A program made the translations under genes and the position numbers. This document shows positions 1-7,704 of a stretch of 64,000 bases of DNA, one piece after another. The number at the start of each line of letters is the position of its first letter. The first letter of the stretch is position 1. This DNA is from Chloroflexota bacterium (GTDB lineage Bacteria; Chloroflexota; Dehalococcoidia; Bin125), in contig JAPPFB010000020.1 of assembly GCA_028875225.1 (NCBI GenBank), positions 124,001-188,000 on the forward strand. Direction: 5' to 3'. Below the pieces are notes generated by a model. The model saw only the letters and a program-made list of their open reading frames with translations. It was not told the DNA's origin and did no database searches.

Positions 1-51
1 CAGACTGGATTGGGTGAGCGACGGGATCGATTGGGGGTGGCTGGATTCGAT

Positions 52-90
52 GGCCGAGGTCTGGGCCCCGCATCAAGTGCGGGGCATCGG
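52..90 (+). repeat. Repeat A copy 1 (palindromic intergenic repeat)
   Basis: A 39-bp sequence with an 8-bp perfect stem (GCCCCGCA at 65-72 with TGCGGGGC at 78-85) and a TCAAG loop. It matches 38 of 39 positions with the copy at 2373-2411. Its right end (GGGGCATCGG) is also the start of the adjacent 28-bp tandem repeat. Confidence 0.85.
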
Positions 91-270
91 AATGGATGGC
101 GGGAGTGCTGGGCATGGGAATGGATGGCGGGAGTGCTGGGCATGGGAATGGATGACGGGAGTGCGGGGCATCGGAATGGATGGCGTGAGCGCGGGACATC
201 GGATTGGATGGCGTGAGCGCGGGATATCGGATTGGATGGCGTGAGTCCGGGGCGTCGGATTGGATGGAGG
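81..270. repeat. 28-bp minisatellite, about seven units
   Basis: The core ATGGATGG (ATGGATGA in unit 3, TTGGATGG in the last three units) recurs at 92, 120, 148, 176, 204, 232 and 260, a period of exactly 28 bp. Units drift gradually: the first three carry GGGAGTGC, later ones GTGAGCGC. There are no unique spacers between units, so it is not a CRISPR array. Each unit contains the GGGCATCGGA end of repeat A, so the array looks like an expansion from that element. Confidence 0.9.
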
Positions 271-273
271 TTG

Positions 274-341
274 CCGGGCTTCTCCCCTTGAGAGAGGGGA
301 AGCCCGGCTGTTCTCCGGAGACGTTCTCCCTTCGGAGAGAC
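274..341. terminator. Repeat-B type double hairpin after the VWA gene
   Basis: CCGGGCTTC (274-282) pairs perfectly with GAAGCCCGG (299-307). A second small palindrome (CTCCGGAG) and CTCCC/GGAGAG arms follow. It starts about 10 bp beyond the stop codon of the minus-strand VWA gene, the same position relative to a stop as other repeat-B copies, so it probably acts as that gene's terminator. Confidence 0.5.
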
Positions 342-351
342 ATATTGGCGG

Positions 352-2199
352 CTAGCGGGAGTAACCCGGGTTTTCGGACTCGTGGTCTCCGGCGACGGCG
401 CCCATGGAGACGAGGAGTTTGCCGAAGTCCATGGCGGCAAGGGTGTTGATGAGGTCCACGGGCAGATTGGCAAAGCGCCAGGCCAGTTCGTGGATGTGCT
501 CGGCGGCCAGCGCCATGGTCTCGCCGCTGAGGCCGTCCTGGCCGAACCAGCTGTAGCGGTCGGCCACAAGTGCGACGAGTGAGCCGAGATCGAGGAAGTC
601 GTCGTCGCCGAACCTGGAAATGCCGGAGACCATCTGGACTTGCTGACGGTTGGACTCACCGGACATCGGCGTGAGCCAGCGCAGCTCGACCTCGCCAAGG
701 TCTACGAGGCCGTCGCGGACCGCAGCGTCGGTCAGCTCGACCTCGAAGAACATGGTGGTGGCGGAGCCCATGGGGATCTCGGCGAACTCCTTGCGGTCCT
801 GTTCGAAGTTGCGGTCGTCGGTGACGCGGTTTTCGTAGCCGACGAGCCGCCATGCGGCGACGGACTCGTGGTCCCAGCGGACCTGGGCGCGGGCCTGGTC
901 GGCGAACGGAACCGAGAGCGCCAGCCAGTTATCGCGGCTGAAGGTCGAGCGGGCCTGGCCAACGTCCTGCAGGTAGCGGTACCAACCGTTGCCGTACTGG
1001 GCGAGCTGCTCGAGGAGGACGTCGTTGTATTTGGCGATGCCCACGCCGACTGTGATCAGGCGGAGCGGATTGCGGTCGTCGCGATCCTCGGCCGTGCGCA
1101 GAATGGCGAACGGGTCGGTGGCGTCGACGTTGGCGACGCCGTCGGACATGAGGATCACGTAGTTGTGAGCGTTCGGTCGCTCGCGACGGATCTCGTCTGC
1201 GAAGCGAACGCCGAGATTGAGGCCAGCCTGAACATTGGTTGAACTGGTTGGCTCGAGGCGGTCGATGATTCTCCTGATGTCACGATCGTCGGGACGCTGA
1301 TGCGACTCGCTGTCGACGATGTTGTCGGAGAAGAGCACCACCGCGATACGGTCGTCTGGCCCCAGTCCACTGCGGATTGAGTCCGCCGCCGCGCGTGCGA
1401 TCTCGACGCGGTTGCCCTCTTGCATTGAGCCTGAGGCGTCGAGGACGAGGGTCACGTTGAGCGGCGTGTCGTCGACGAACTCGGGCGCCTGGGTCGCAAT
1501 GCGGACGAGATGCAGGTCGTCGTGCAGTGGGTGTTCGAGGATGTCGGTGGTGACGGCGAAACTGTCGTCGACGTCGGGCAGGTCGTAGTGGTAGTTGAAG
1601 GCATTGATCCATTCCTCGGCGCGGACCGACGCGGGCTCGATCGCGTATCCCGCCTTGACCCAGTTGAGAGCGAGGAAGTAAGAGGTGCGGTCGACGTCGA
1701 GTGAGAACGTGGATGTGTCGTCGTCGACGGTCTCGCGCCAGCCGATGGTCGGGTAGTCCTCGAAGTTGGTCGCTCCGGGGAGCGGGCGACGCGGGGTTCG
1801 GCTGCGTTCGCCTCCGCCCTGTTGTCGCTGGGTGGATTGTGAGCGGGAGCTATCGGCGGAGGCTTCCTGCTCCTGCTCCATGGCCTGCTGTTGGGCCTGC
1901 TCGGACTCGGCTTCCTGGGCGGAGACGGCGTTCTCGGCCTGTTGCTGTGTCTGTTGCGCCTGTTGCGCCTGTTCCTGCATTGCCTGCTGTTGCTGTTGCT
2001 CTTGCTGTTGAGCAACCTGGGCCGCTGCCTGCTGTGGTTGCTGTTCGACGCGGGTTGGCTGCTGGCTCTCAGCCTGTTGCGCGTCGTCACTGCAGGCGAC
2101 GGACAGCAGTGCGGCAGCAACGACTGCCAACGCGATCATTGGCGGGGCGAGGATGCGTGTCCACCTGGGGATCCTCGCTCGGCTCTGGTTCTGGTTCAT
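352..2199 (-). CDS. VWA-domain lipoprotein (YfbK-like)
   Basis: A 615-residue exported lipoprotein. A hydrophobic signal (about 17-35) ends in a lipobox with Cys36 (LSVAC). A long Gln/Ala/Glu-rich linker (about 40-145) follows, probably an extended spacer from membrane to domain. Next comes the N-terminal domain of the YfbK/von Willebrand family (motif GWRETVDDDTSTFSLDVDRTSY) and a VWA domain with an intact MIDAS motif (DASGS). A DUF3520-like C-terminal part completes it. The start is set by a strong ribosome site (AGGAGG, 6 nt upstream). The family is thought to bind proteins through the metal site; the partner is unknown. It is transcribed alone. Confidence 0.9.
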   Translation of the reverse strand: MNQNQSRARIPRWTRILAPPMIALAVVAAALLSVACSDDAQQAESQQPTRVEQQPQQAAAQVAQQQEQQQQQAMQEQAQQAQQTQQQAENAVSAQEAESEQAQQQAMEQEQEASADSSRSQSTQRQQGGGERSRTPRRPLPGATNFEDYPTIGWRETVDDDTSTFSLDVDRTSYFLALNWVKAGYAIEPASVRAEEWINAFNYHYDLPDVDDSFAVTTDILEHPLHDDLHLVRIATQAPEFVDDTPLNVTLVLDASGSMQEGNRVEIARAAADSIRSGLGPDDRIAVVLFSDNIVDSESHQRPDDRDIRRIIDRLEPTSSTNVQAGLNLGVRFADEIRRERPNAHNYVILMSDGVANVDATDPFAILRTAEDRDDRNPLRLITVGVGIAKYNDVLLEQLAQYGNGWYRYLQDVGQARSTFSRDNWLALSVPFADQARAQVRWDHESVAAWRLVGYENRVTDDRNFEQDRKEFAEIPMGSATTMFFEVELTDAAVRDGLVDLGEVELRWLTPMSGESNRQQVQMVSGISRFGDDDFLDLGSLVALVADRYSWFGQDGLSGETMALAAEHIHELAWRFANLPVDLINTLAAMDFGKLLVSMGAVAGDHESENPGYSR

Positions 2200-2522
2200 G
2201 TGGTCCTCCTGACCGACTGATTCGGGGCGACAGATTGACGACCGGCTGTCGGCCCGTTAGGGAGCTAGACGATGTAACGGGGGATATAGTTCCCGACCCG
2301 GTAGTCGGTGGGTGAGCACGAGGACGGTGAGACGGATGGTGGGAGCGAGGGGGAAGGTGGCGTGTTGGCGGCGGCCGAGGTCTGGGCCCCGCATCTAGTG
2401 CGGGGCATCGGAGAGAGGAGTACGGGTTTGGACGAATTGGGATTGGCGCAGCGGGAGAGACAGCGTTGGCGTTGGCGTATCATTCGGCCAAGCTTCAAGC
2501 CTTTAGATGAAATGAGGTCACG
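2200..2522. other. Intergenic region with repeat A
   Basis: This gap separates two divergent genes, the VWA lipoprotein and the ThuA-like gene, so promoters for both should lie here. The only recognisable structure is repeat A at 2373-2411. I could not assign a convincing -35/-10 pair. Confidence 0.6.
2373..2411 (+). repeat. Repeat A copy 2
   Basis: Identical to copy 1 at 38 of 39 positions (the loop reads TCTAG instead of TCAAG), with the same 8-bp stem at 2386-2393 and 2399-2406. It lies about 110 bp upstream of the ThuA-like gene, in the same orientation as copy 1. Confidence 0.85.
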
Positions 2523-3338
2523 ATGGCCAGTGCACCGACTCGCGTACATGTGGTGACGGGTGGATTCCCGCCGGGGCAGCACGGTGGTCACGACATGGAT
2601 TTTGCCCGTCTGCGGCTTCTGGACATGCTGTACTCGGACGGCAACGTGCGGGCGACGACGGGCAACGACTTCACCGATATGTGGAAGTGGCTGCCGGTGA
2701 CCGACGTGCTGATCACGTACACGGCCGGCCCGTACGCGGACGACCCGCAGAACGAGATTCTGCGGGACTGGATCGGCAACGGCGGCCATTGGGTCGGATT
2801 GCACGGTACCTCGGGCGGCAAGGCCGCGCGCATGGGCGACGGCAAGCGGGCGATGGTCAAGATGGAGCACCACGAAACGCTGGGCGGCTTCTTCATCAAC
2901 CACCCGCCGATCAAGCGCTTCACGGTCGACGTGAAGAACGTGAACTCGCCGATTCTCGAGGGATTGCCCGAGCGGTTCGATGTGATCGACGAGCCGTACA
3001 TGATTGAGATCACCGACCGTCCCAACACCGACATCCTGCTGACGGCGCCAATCGGTCCGGACAACTATCCGGACTTCGGCTTCGACTACGAAGAGGACAC
3101 GGCGCTCGAGGCGGACGGCGTCACGCGAGTGTTCGGATACACCCGCGGGATCGGGGAGGGCGGCGTCTGCTACATCGCCCTGGGTCACTGCCACTCACCG
3201 CTGACGAACTCACAGCCGTTTGTCGAGGAGAACGCGCGCGACGAGAACGGCGAGATGCCGCGCACGTTGAGATTCACCTGGGAGACCGAGGAGTACGGTC
3301 AGCTGTTGAAGAACAGCATCAATTGGGCGAGGGGCTAA
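2523..3338 (+). CDS. ThuA-like domain protein
   Basis: A 271-residue protein resembling the ThuA (trehalose utilisation) family, a glutamine-amidotransferase-like fold. Visible family features are an N-terminal beta-strand with TGG and HD around residues 6-24, the segment GHWVGLHGTSGG, the NHPPIKRF segment and a C-terminal FGYTRGIGEGGVCYIALGH. There is no signal peptide, so it should be cytoplasmic. GAGG stands 6 nt before the ATG. No sugar-metabolism neighbours are present, so the substrate is open. Confidence 0.85.
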   Translation: MASAPTRVHVVTGGFPPGQHGGHDMDFARLRLLDMLYSDGNVRATTGNDFTDMWKWLPVTDVLITYTAGPYADDPQNEILRDWIGNGGHWVGLHGTSGGKAARMGDGKRAMVKMEHHETLGGFFINHPPIKRFTVDVKNVNSPILEGLPERFDVIDEPYMIEITDRPNTDILLTAPIGPDNYPDFGFDYEEDTALEADGVTRVFGYTRGIGEGGVCYIALGHCHSPLTNSQPFVEENARDENGEMPRTLRFTWETEEYGQLLKNSINWARG

Positions 3339-3370
3339 TCGGCTATCCGGATTTCATCCGGAGAATTCAT

Positions 3371-3467
3371 CCGTCCCCGCCTCTGAGCGGGGACCAGCTC
3401 TCCCGGGATCGGTCAGGCAAGCAGGTCCCCGCTCGGAGGCGGGGACGGAGCGTTCGCGGTGGCGGGG
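3371..3467. repeat. Repeat C, left pair (inverted plus direct copy) before the GIY-YIG gene
   Basis: The 25-bp block at 3371-3395 is the exact reverse complement of 3815-3839. A direct copy at 3424-3467 (GGTCCCCGCTCGGAGGCGGG and following bases) matches 3815-3859 with two substitutions and one single-base indel. The core is an imperfect palindrome (TCCCCGC...GCGGGGA). Together these copies bracket the GIY-YIG gene. Confidence 0.85.
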
Positions 3468-3485
3468 ACAAGACCAACCTTTGTC

Positions 3486-3788
3486 ATGAACCGCGAGGCG
3501 TACGTATACATCCTTGCGGGCAACAAGCCGCAGGACGGCCACCCGCCAATTTACGTCGGCTCGACCACCGACCTCGTTCAACGTGTCGCGTTACATCGTG
3601 ATGGTCAAGGCAGTCGGCACACTGCCAGATATCGGATCAGGCGGCTTGTCTGGTACGAGGTCCACGACTCGATCGACTCTGCGCAAGCAAGAGAGCGCCG
3701 TATCAAGCGGTGGGAACGAGCTTGGAAGGATGAACTGATCGAAGAGTTCAATCCAGAATGGCGGGACCTGTACCGCGAACTTGCGTGA
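3486..3788 (+). CDS. Small GIY-YIG nuclease
   Basis: A 100-residue single-domain GIY-YIG protein, the family of UvrC-like and homing-type endonucleases. The paired motif reads YVYIL (residues 6-10) and IYVGST (22-27), followed by the expected Arg33 and His37 and a Glu further on (ARERRIKRWERAWK). ATG at 3486 begins right at the domain; an upstream in-frame start would run into repeat C. Free-standing members of this size are common in bacteria and mostly uncharacterised. Both sides of the gene carry repeat C, which suggests that gene and repeat travel together. Confidence 0.88.
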   Translation: MNREAYVYILAGNKPQDGHPPIYVGSTTDLVQRVALHRDGQGSRHTARYRIRRLVWYEVHDSIDSAQARERRIKRWERAWKDELIEEFNPEWRDLYRELA

Positions 3789-3814
3789 ACTCGACTGCCA
3801 GGGCACCGGGAGCG

Positions 3815-3859
3815 GGTCCCCGCTCAGAGGCGGGGACGGAGCGTTCGAGGTTGGCGGGG
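3815..3859 (+). repeat. Repeat C, right copy after the GIY-YIG gene
   Basis: A 45-bp direct copy of 3424-3467, beginning 26 bp after the GIY-YIG stop codon. With the left copies it makes a unit of about 490 bp. No further copy was seen elsewhere in the window, although repeat A is similar in style. Confidence 0.85.
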
Positions 3860-3882
3860 GTTTCGCAGGCCGACGACTATCG

Positions 3883-4905
3883 CTATTCGCCGACGACGGG
3901 CTCGGGGAGGACGTCTAGGAGGCCGCCGAAGATTTCGGCTTCATCGTCGATCGGCGCGGTTTTGACGGGGCTGACGGTTCTGGGGATCCTGGGACGCTCG
4001 CTGAAGAGGGCGTTGAAGATTGATTCGGCGTGCTCGATGAATCCGAGTGAGCCGACGCCGTCGACGTAGATCGGACGGCAGTCGGGCAACTCGGCGGCGA
4101 TGCGGCGACCCATCTGGATGGGGTGGGATTCGTCCAGCATGGCGTGCCAAAGCATGACCGGGAACTGGATATCGCGCAACTCGAAGCCCCATGGCTCCAG
4201 GTGGTGTCGGGCTTCGTCGCCGGCTGCGGCGGGTCCCTGGCGGAAGGCTTCTCGCAAGTCGGTGATCCGGTTGGTCAGCGTCGGCTCCGAGCCGAGGATG
4301 GCGCCGTCGACCGGCGGCATCCGCTTGATCTGCTCGGCCACGACGCGTTCCGGTCGCTTTTGCACCGAACGTCCGTAGCCGCGCATCCAGAGCGAGGCGA
4401 GGCGTTGCGACTTGAGGAACAGGGTGTAGATCAGCCGCCATTCGTAGGACATGCCTTCGAGCACCTCGCCGGAGTCGATCGCGCCCAGGCCGGACACCAA
4501 GGCGACGCGATGCAGACGCTCGGGCATCTTCAGGGCGCAGGCGAGCGTGTACGGCAAGCCGGCCGAGATGCCGGCAACGGAAAATTTCTCGATCTCGAGG
4601 TAATCGGCCAGCTGGCGCAGGTCAGATGGCCAGTCAAGAATGTCGCGGCCCGGCAGCGGATCGGAGTAGCCGAATCCCGGTCGCTCCGGCGCGATCAGGC
4701 GCACCCCGGCGCGAGCGGCGCCGGGATCCATGACTGCAGCGGCAACGCGAGACGACGGTATTCCGTGATGGAAGAACAGCGGCTCGCCTCTGGGATCGCC
4801 GTACTCGGTCCAGCTCAACGTCCGGCCGTCGGCGAGCCGGACCTCGCTATGTGGCGGCTCGGGATCGTCGTCGGTGGTTCGGCTGGAGAGTTCGGCGGTT
4901 GTCAT
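3883..4905 (-). CDS. Alpha/beta hydrolase
   Basis: A 340-residue alpha/beta hydrolase-fold protein. The oxyanion segment is FFHHGIPSSR, the nucleophile elbow is GISAG with Ser114, and there is a late Asp (HAMLDESHP) and a C-terminal His (GFIEHAE), so the triad looks complete. The reading frame stays open 33 codons further upstream, but that part translates a repeat-B hairpin, so ATG at 4905 is chosen. No signal peptide is seen. The substrate cannot be told from the sequence. Confidence 0.88.
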   Translation of the reverse strand: MTTAELSSRTTDDDPEPPHSEVRLADGRTLSWTEYGDPRGEPLFFHHGIPSSRVAAAVMDPGAARAGVRLIAPERPGFGYSDPLPGRDILDWPSDLRQLADYLEIEKFSVAGISAGLPYTLACALKMPERLHRVALVSGLGAIDSGEVLEGMSYEWRLIYTLFLKSQRLASLWMRGYGRSVQKRPERVVAEQIKRMPPVDGAILGSEPTLTNRITDLREAFRQGPAAAGDEARHHLEPWGFELRDIQFPVMLWHAMLDESHPIQMGRRIAAELPDCRPIYVDGVGSLGFIEHAESIFNALFSERPRIPRTVSPVKTAPIDDEAEIFGGLLDVLPEPVVGE

Positions 4906-4949
4906 GTAGTCGGATCGTATCACTCGCGGCTGAGAGAGAGGCGGGCGGC

Positions 4950-5003
4950 CCCCACCCTGGCCCTCTCCCAGAGGGAGAAGGGACTGAAAGGGAGAAGGGA
5001 GCA
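4950..5003. terminator. Repeat B copy (CTCTCCCAGAGGGAGA)
   Basis: A hairpin CCCTCTCCCAGAGGGAGAAGGG followed by a second GGGAGAAGGG. It lies 3 bp beyond the stop codon of the minus-strand gene at 5007-6761 and before the start of the next minus-strand gene. It is therefore a likely terminator or 3'-end stabiliser. Confidence 0.55.
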
Positions 5004-5006
5004 AAG

Positions 5007-6761
5007 TTAGTCGGCCTTGGCGGGCTCGGAGACCAGGAGTTCGGCTTCGACGTCGTCGGCGAGGTTTTCGATCAGCGGCGTCTCACCGAGGCAGCCGTCC
5101 TCGACCTGCATGTCGAAGGCGTCGGCGAAGTAGCGGTAAGACTGGTACTGGTCGCCGTACTTCATGTGACCGGCCGTGTGATGGGCGGCCGAGAGCAGCA
5201 GTGTGTTGCGCATCTCGGAGGTCGTGCGGCGGTAGTCCTCGAGCATGCAGAGTCCGATTTCCTGGTTATGCGGATCGTTGCCCTGCTTGGCGATCCCGTC
5301 GGCAAGGGTCTCCACAAGCGGGCCGTCATCGTAGCCCTGCTTGAGGTAGTTCTCGACCCAGAAGACCGACTGCTCGGTGTCGAGCGCGAGCATGGCGTCG
5401 TTGAGCTCGCCGAGGAGTTTGCCCTGCGACATCGGCGGGGCGTCTTCGTCCATCGAGTAGCCGGCGAAGTAAGTCGCGGCGCCGCGCGTCTTGTTGCCCT
5501 TGGAGTTGGTGACCCAGTGGGCACATTGGTTGATGAAGTTGGCGGCGATGAAGAGCAGCTTGGTCTTGTGCGGGTGGTCGAAGTTCTCGTAGAACCAGCC
5601 CAGCATGTTGGTGTACTCGTAGCCGTGCTGAGGCATCGAGAAGTTGGCCGGCAGGCCGCATTCGAGCACGACGCGGGCGGCGGCGATCTGGATGGCATCG
5701 AGAATTGACTTAGGAGATCTACCGGCCTTGAGCAACGCCACGATGTCTTCGATGTACGACTCTTCGGGCTCTCGAATGATCGAGCGGATCAGGCCTTCGG
5801 CCTCGGGCGGTGAGAGCGGAATCTGGTTCTTGAACAGCTCCTGGTCGCGGGTCGAGGTCTGGGTTGCGTTGAGCGACGAGGCCGGCGGCTCCTCCTCGAG
5901 GTGGTACATCATGATCTGGCAGGCGGACTCGAAGAGCGAGTACCAGCGCGGGCCGACGGCGATGTCGGGCACGCCGGCGTAGAGCACGTGGTGGGCGTTG
6001 TCCCAGCCAATCGCGCGTCCGAGCTGGATCGTGCTTCGCGCGCGGAATGACTTGTGACCGGTCGTGTAGGAGCGATTCCAGAACATCCGATCCTGGACAT
6101 CAATCAATCCGGCGAACATCATCTGGGCGAGCAGTTCCTCACGGCGCTCGGGGAACTTCTCCCAGAGGCCAAGGAACAGCGAATACTCCTCGTTGACGTG
6201 TCCGTACTGGACCAGCGTGAGCCAGTCGTTCAGGCCCTCTTCCAGCGAGCCGTCGTAGTCGGCAGGTTCCTGGTCATCCCAGTGCGCGGCGGGCGGGGCC
6301 GGGCCGTCGGGATACTTCTCGGGGTCATAGGTGCGACGGGAGTAGTGTCCGGGCATCCTGCCCTTGAGCTGGTTCCAGATGTCGAGGCCGGTGGGCACGT
6401 ACCAGGCGGTCTGGCTGAGGGGGAGATGGCGCATCTCCTCGGAGACCATGTTCTGCAGACCGAGCGTGGCGCGCGACGAGAGCAGGCAGTGGTCGTTGTT
6501 GACAAATCGGACGATGCCCGAGTCGATTCGCTGGTGGTAGGGCACGTGGGTGTAGGGAGCGTGCGCGCGGATCGTCTCGGAGAGGATCTCGGTGGTCGGG
6601 CGACCCTCCTTGATCAGGTCGAATGCCTGGTGCAGCGCTGAGGTGTTGTCGCGCTCGACGATCGTTTCGCGGTATCGGTCGTAGGCGGCCGCGGTCTGGC
6701 GATCCATATAGGCAGGCGACGAACCGCTGTCTCCGGTACCGGATGTCTTGTGCAGGCCCAT
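5007..6761 (-). CDS. Unrecognised 584-residue protein with internal duplication
   Basis: I do not recognise this family. The protein is soluble in appearance, His/Tyr/Trp-rich and mostly helical. Two halves look related: LIKEGRPTTEILSETI (about residues 48-63) resembles LLKAGRSPKSILDAIQ (about 343-358), and each is followed by a PxxHxY/PYHQ-type segment and a helix with NxxxLxxAxxF. Several conserved-looking His are present (HVPYHQR, PQHGYEY, SAAHHTAGH), which could bind metal. GGAG lies 6 nt before the ATG. It is a single gene with a repeat-B element just after it. No function is proposed. Confidence 0.7.
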   Translation of the reverse strand: MGLHKTSGTGDSGSSPAYMDRQTAAAYDRYRETIVERDNTSALHQAFDLIKEGRPTTEILSETIRAHAPYTHVPYHQRIDSGIVRFVNNDHCLLSSRATLGLQNMVSEEMRHLPLSQTAWYVPTGLDIWNQLKGRMPGHYSRRTYDPEKYPDGPAPPAAHWDDQEPADYDGSLEEGLNDWLTLVQYGHVNEEYSLFLGLWEKFPERREELLAQMMFAGLIDVQDRMFWNRSYTTGHKSFRARSTIQLGRAIGWDNAHHVLYAGVPDIAVGPRWYSLFESACQIMMYHLEEEPPASSLNATQTSTRDQELFKNQIPLSPPEAEGLIRSIIREPEESYIEDIVALLKAGRSPKSILDAIQIAAARVVLECGLPANFSMPQHGYEYTNMLGWFYENFDHPHKTKLLFIAANFINQCAHWVTNSKGNKTRGAATYFAGYSMDEDAPPMSQGKLLGELNDAMLALDTEQSVFWVENYLKQGYDDGPLVETLADGIAKQGNDPHNQEIGLCMLEDYRRTTSEMRNTLLLSAAHHTAGHMKYGDQYQSYRYFADAFDMQVEDGCLGETPLIENLADDVEAELLVSEPAKAD

Positions 6762-6999
6762 TGAGCGCTCCAGGCACTGAGTTCGGAATTGCTGAGGTTG
6801 ATGCGCAGTATAACGAGGGGTCGATACTGCTCAGTCGGCGAGTCGTTCGTCAGGCCAGGGGAACGTTGCGGCCCTACGGCGCCGCGCCGGTATCAGCGCG
6901 CGGAGATTGACCCAGGTTGGCGTCAGCAAACGTCGACAGTTTGCCATTTGCGGGGATTTGCCGAGTTTTTTCTTATCCTGATGTCATGGAGATTCTTCC

Positions 7000-7578
7000 T
7001 TGACGACCGAGGCAACTCCGGATCCGATCATTGCCCAGTGGTCGGAATCGCTCGAAGCCGACCTGACCGAGGCGGGAATGGAGCAGGCGGAGGCGCACGC
7101 GTACCGTCAGTCCTTCGAACTCGGACTCAACCGGTTGATGTCGGTGGTGGCGACCAAGCAGGAACTCAAGGATGGCCTCGCCGATCTACGGGATCAGCTG
7201 CAGCGCGAAATGGAGTTGCGCTTCGCGGAGGTCAATCGGCGGTTCGACGAAATGGAGACCAGGACCGACCGGCGGTTCGACGAAATGCAGATCGGGACCG
7301 ACCAGCGGTTCGATGAAACGCGGGCTGAATCCAATGGGCGGTTCGATGAAACGCAGGCTGAATCCAATAGGCGGTTCGATGAAGCGCAGGCGGAGACCAA
7401 TCGGCGGTTCGAGGAGGCCCAGCGGCGCACCGACCAGCGGTTTGCAGAGTCCGAAAAGCTGATGATGACCAAGTTCGACGAACTCGACAAGCGAATCCGC
7501 CTGCTCGCCGCCGCGACGGGGATCGGATTCGCCCTGGTCATCGGCTTTCTCAGCGCGCTCGTCGTTCTGGTTGCATGA
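7000..7578 (+). CDS. Hendecad-repeat coiled-coil protein with C-terminal membrane anchor
   Basis: A 192-residue protein starting at TTG, with GGAGA about 7 nt upstream. After a helical N-terminus it has about eight 11-residue repeats of the form RRFDExQAETN (about residues 77-165), and these are near-identical 33-bp repeats in the DNA. A single hydrophobic helix (about 170-192) ends the protein, so it should be tail-anchored with a long cytoplasmic coiled coil. It resembles the broad DUF1640-like class of coiled-coil/TM proteins. Smaller relatives with the same plan lie at 44550-44720 and 49451-49687. The role is unknown. Confidence 0.8.
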   Translation: MTTEATPDPIIAQWSESLEADLTEAGMEQAEAHAYRQSFELGLNRLMSVVATKQELKDGLADLRDQLQREMELRFAEVNRRFDEMETRTDRRFDEMQIGTDQRFDETRAESNGRFDETQAESNRRFDEAQAETNRRFEEAQRRTDQRFAESEKLMMTKFDELDKRIRLLAAATGIGFALVIGFLSALVVLVA

Positions 7579-7704
7579 GACTTGCCTGCGATCGGGCACG
7601 ATCTCCAACTCTGGCATGTTCTATATTGCCCCTGTAGAGCAATCGCGCGGGCTTGACGGAGTTTTCGTACCTGCGCATGGACGTTTTCTGGAGAGGTGCC
7701 CCAC

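Larger units (their letters stand above)
1..351. other. Gene-free left edge: repeat A, minisatellite, terminator-like repeat
   Basis: This stretch holds no convincing gene. Two overlapping open frames on the plus strand are translations of a tandem repeat and are rejected. It contains one copy of palindromic repeat A, a seven-unit 28-bp minisatellite and, next to the stop codon of the VWA gene, a repeat-B type hairpin. Nothing else is recognisable. Confidence 0.8.

Noticed and set aside
81-270. Possible CRISPR array
   Set aside because: The 28-bp units are directly joined without spacers and there are no cas genes.
10-449. Open frames on the plus strand over the minisatellite
   Set aside because: They translate tandem repeat units, overlap each other and have no ribosome site.
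1701-2315. Long plus-strand frame opposite the VWA gene
   Set aside because: It is a shadow of the Gln-rich linker and lipoprotein signal on the minus strand.
3323-3601. Frame between the ThuA-like gene and the GIY-YIG gene
   Set aside because: It is made of repeat C and out-of-frame GIY-YIG sequence.
6789-7316. Plus-strand frame overlapping the hendecad protein
   Set aside because: It runs in another frame through the 33-bp repeats and lacks family features.
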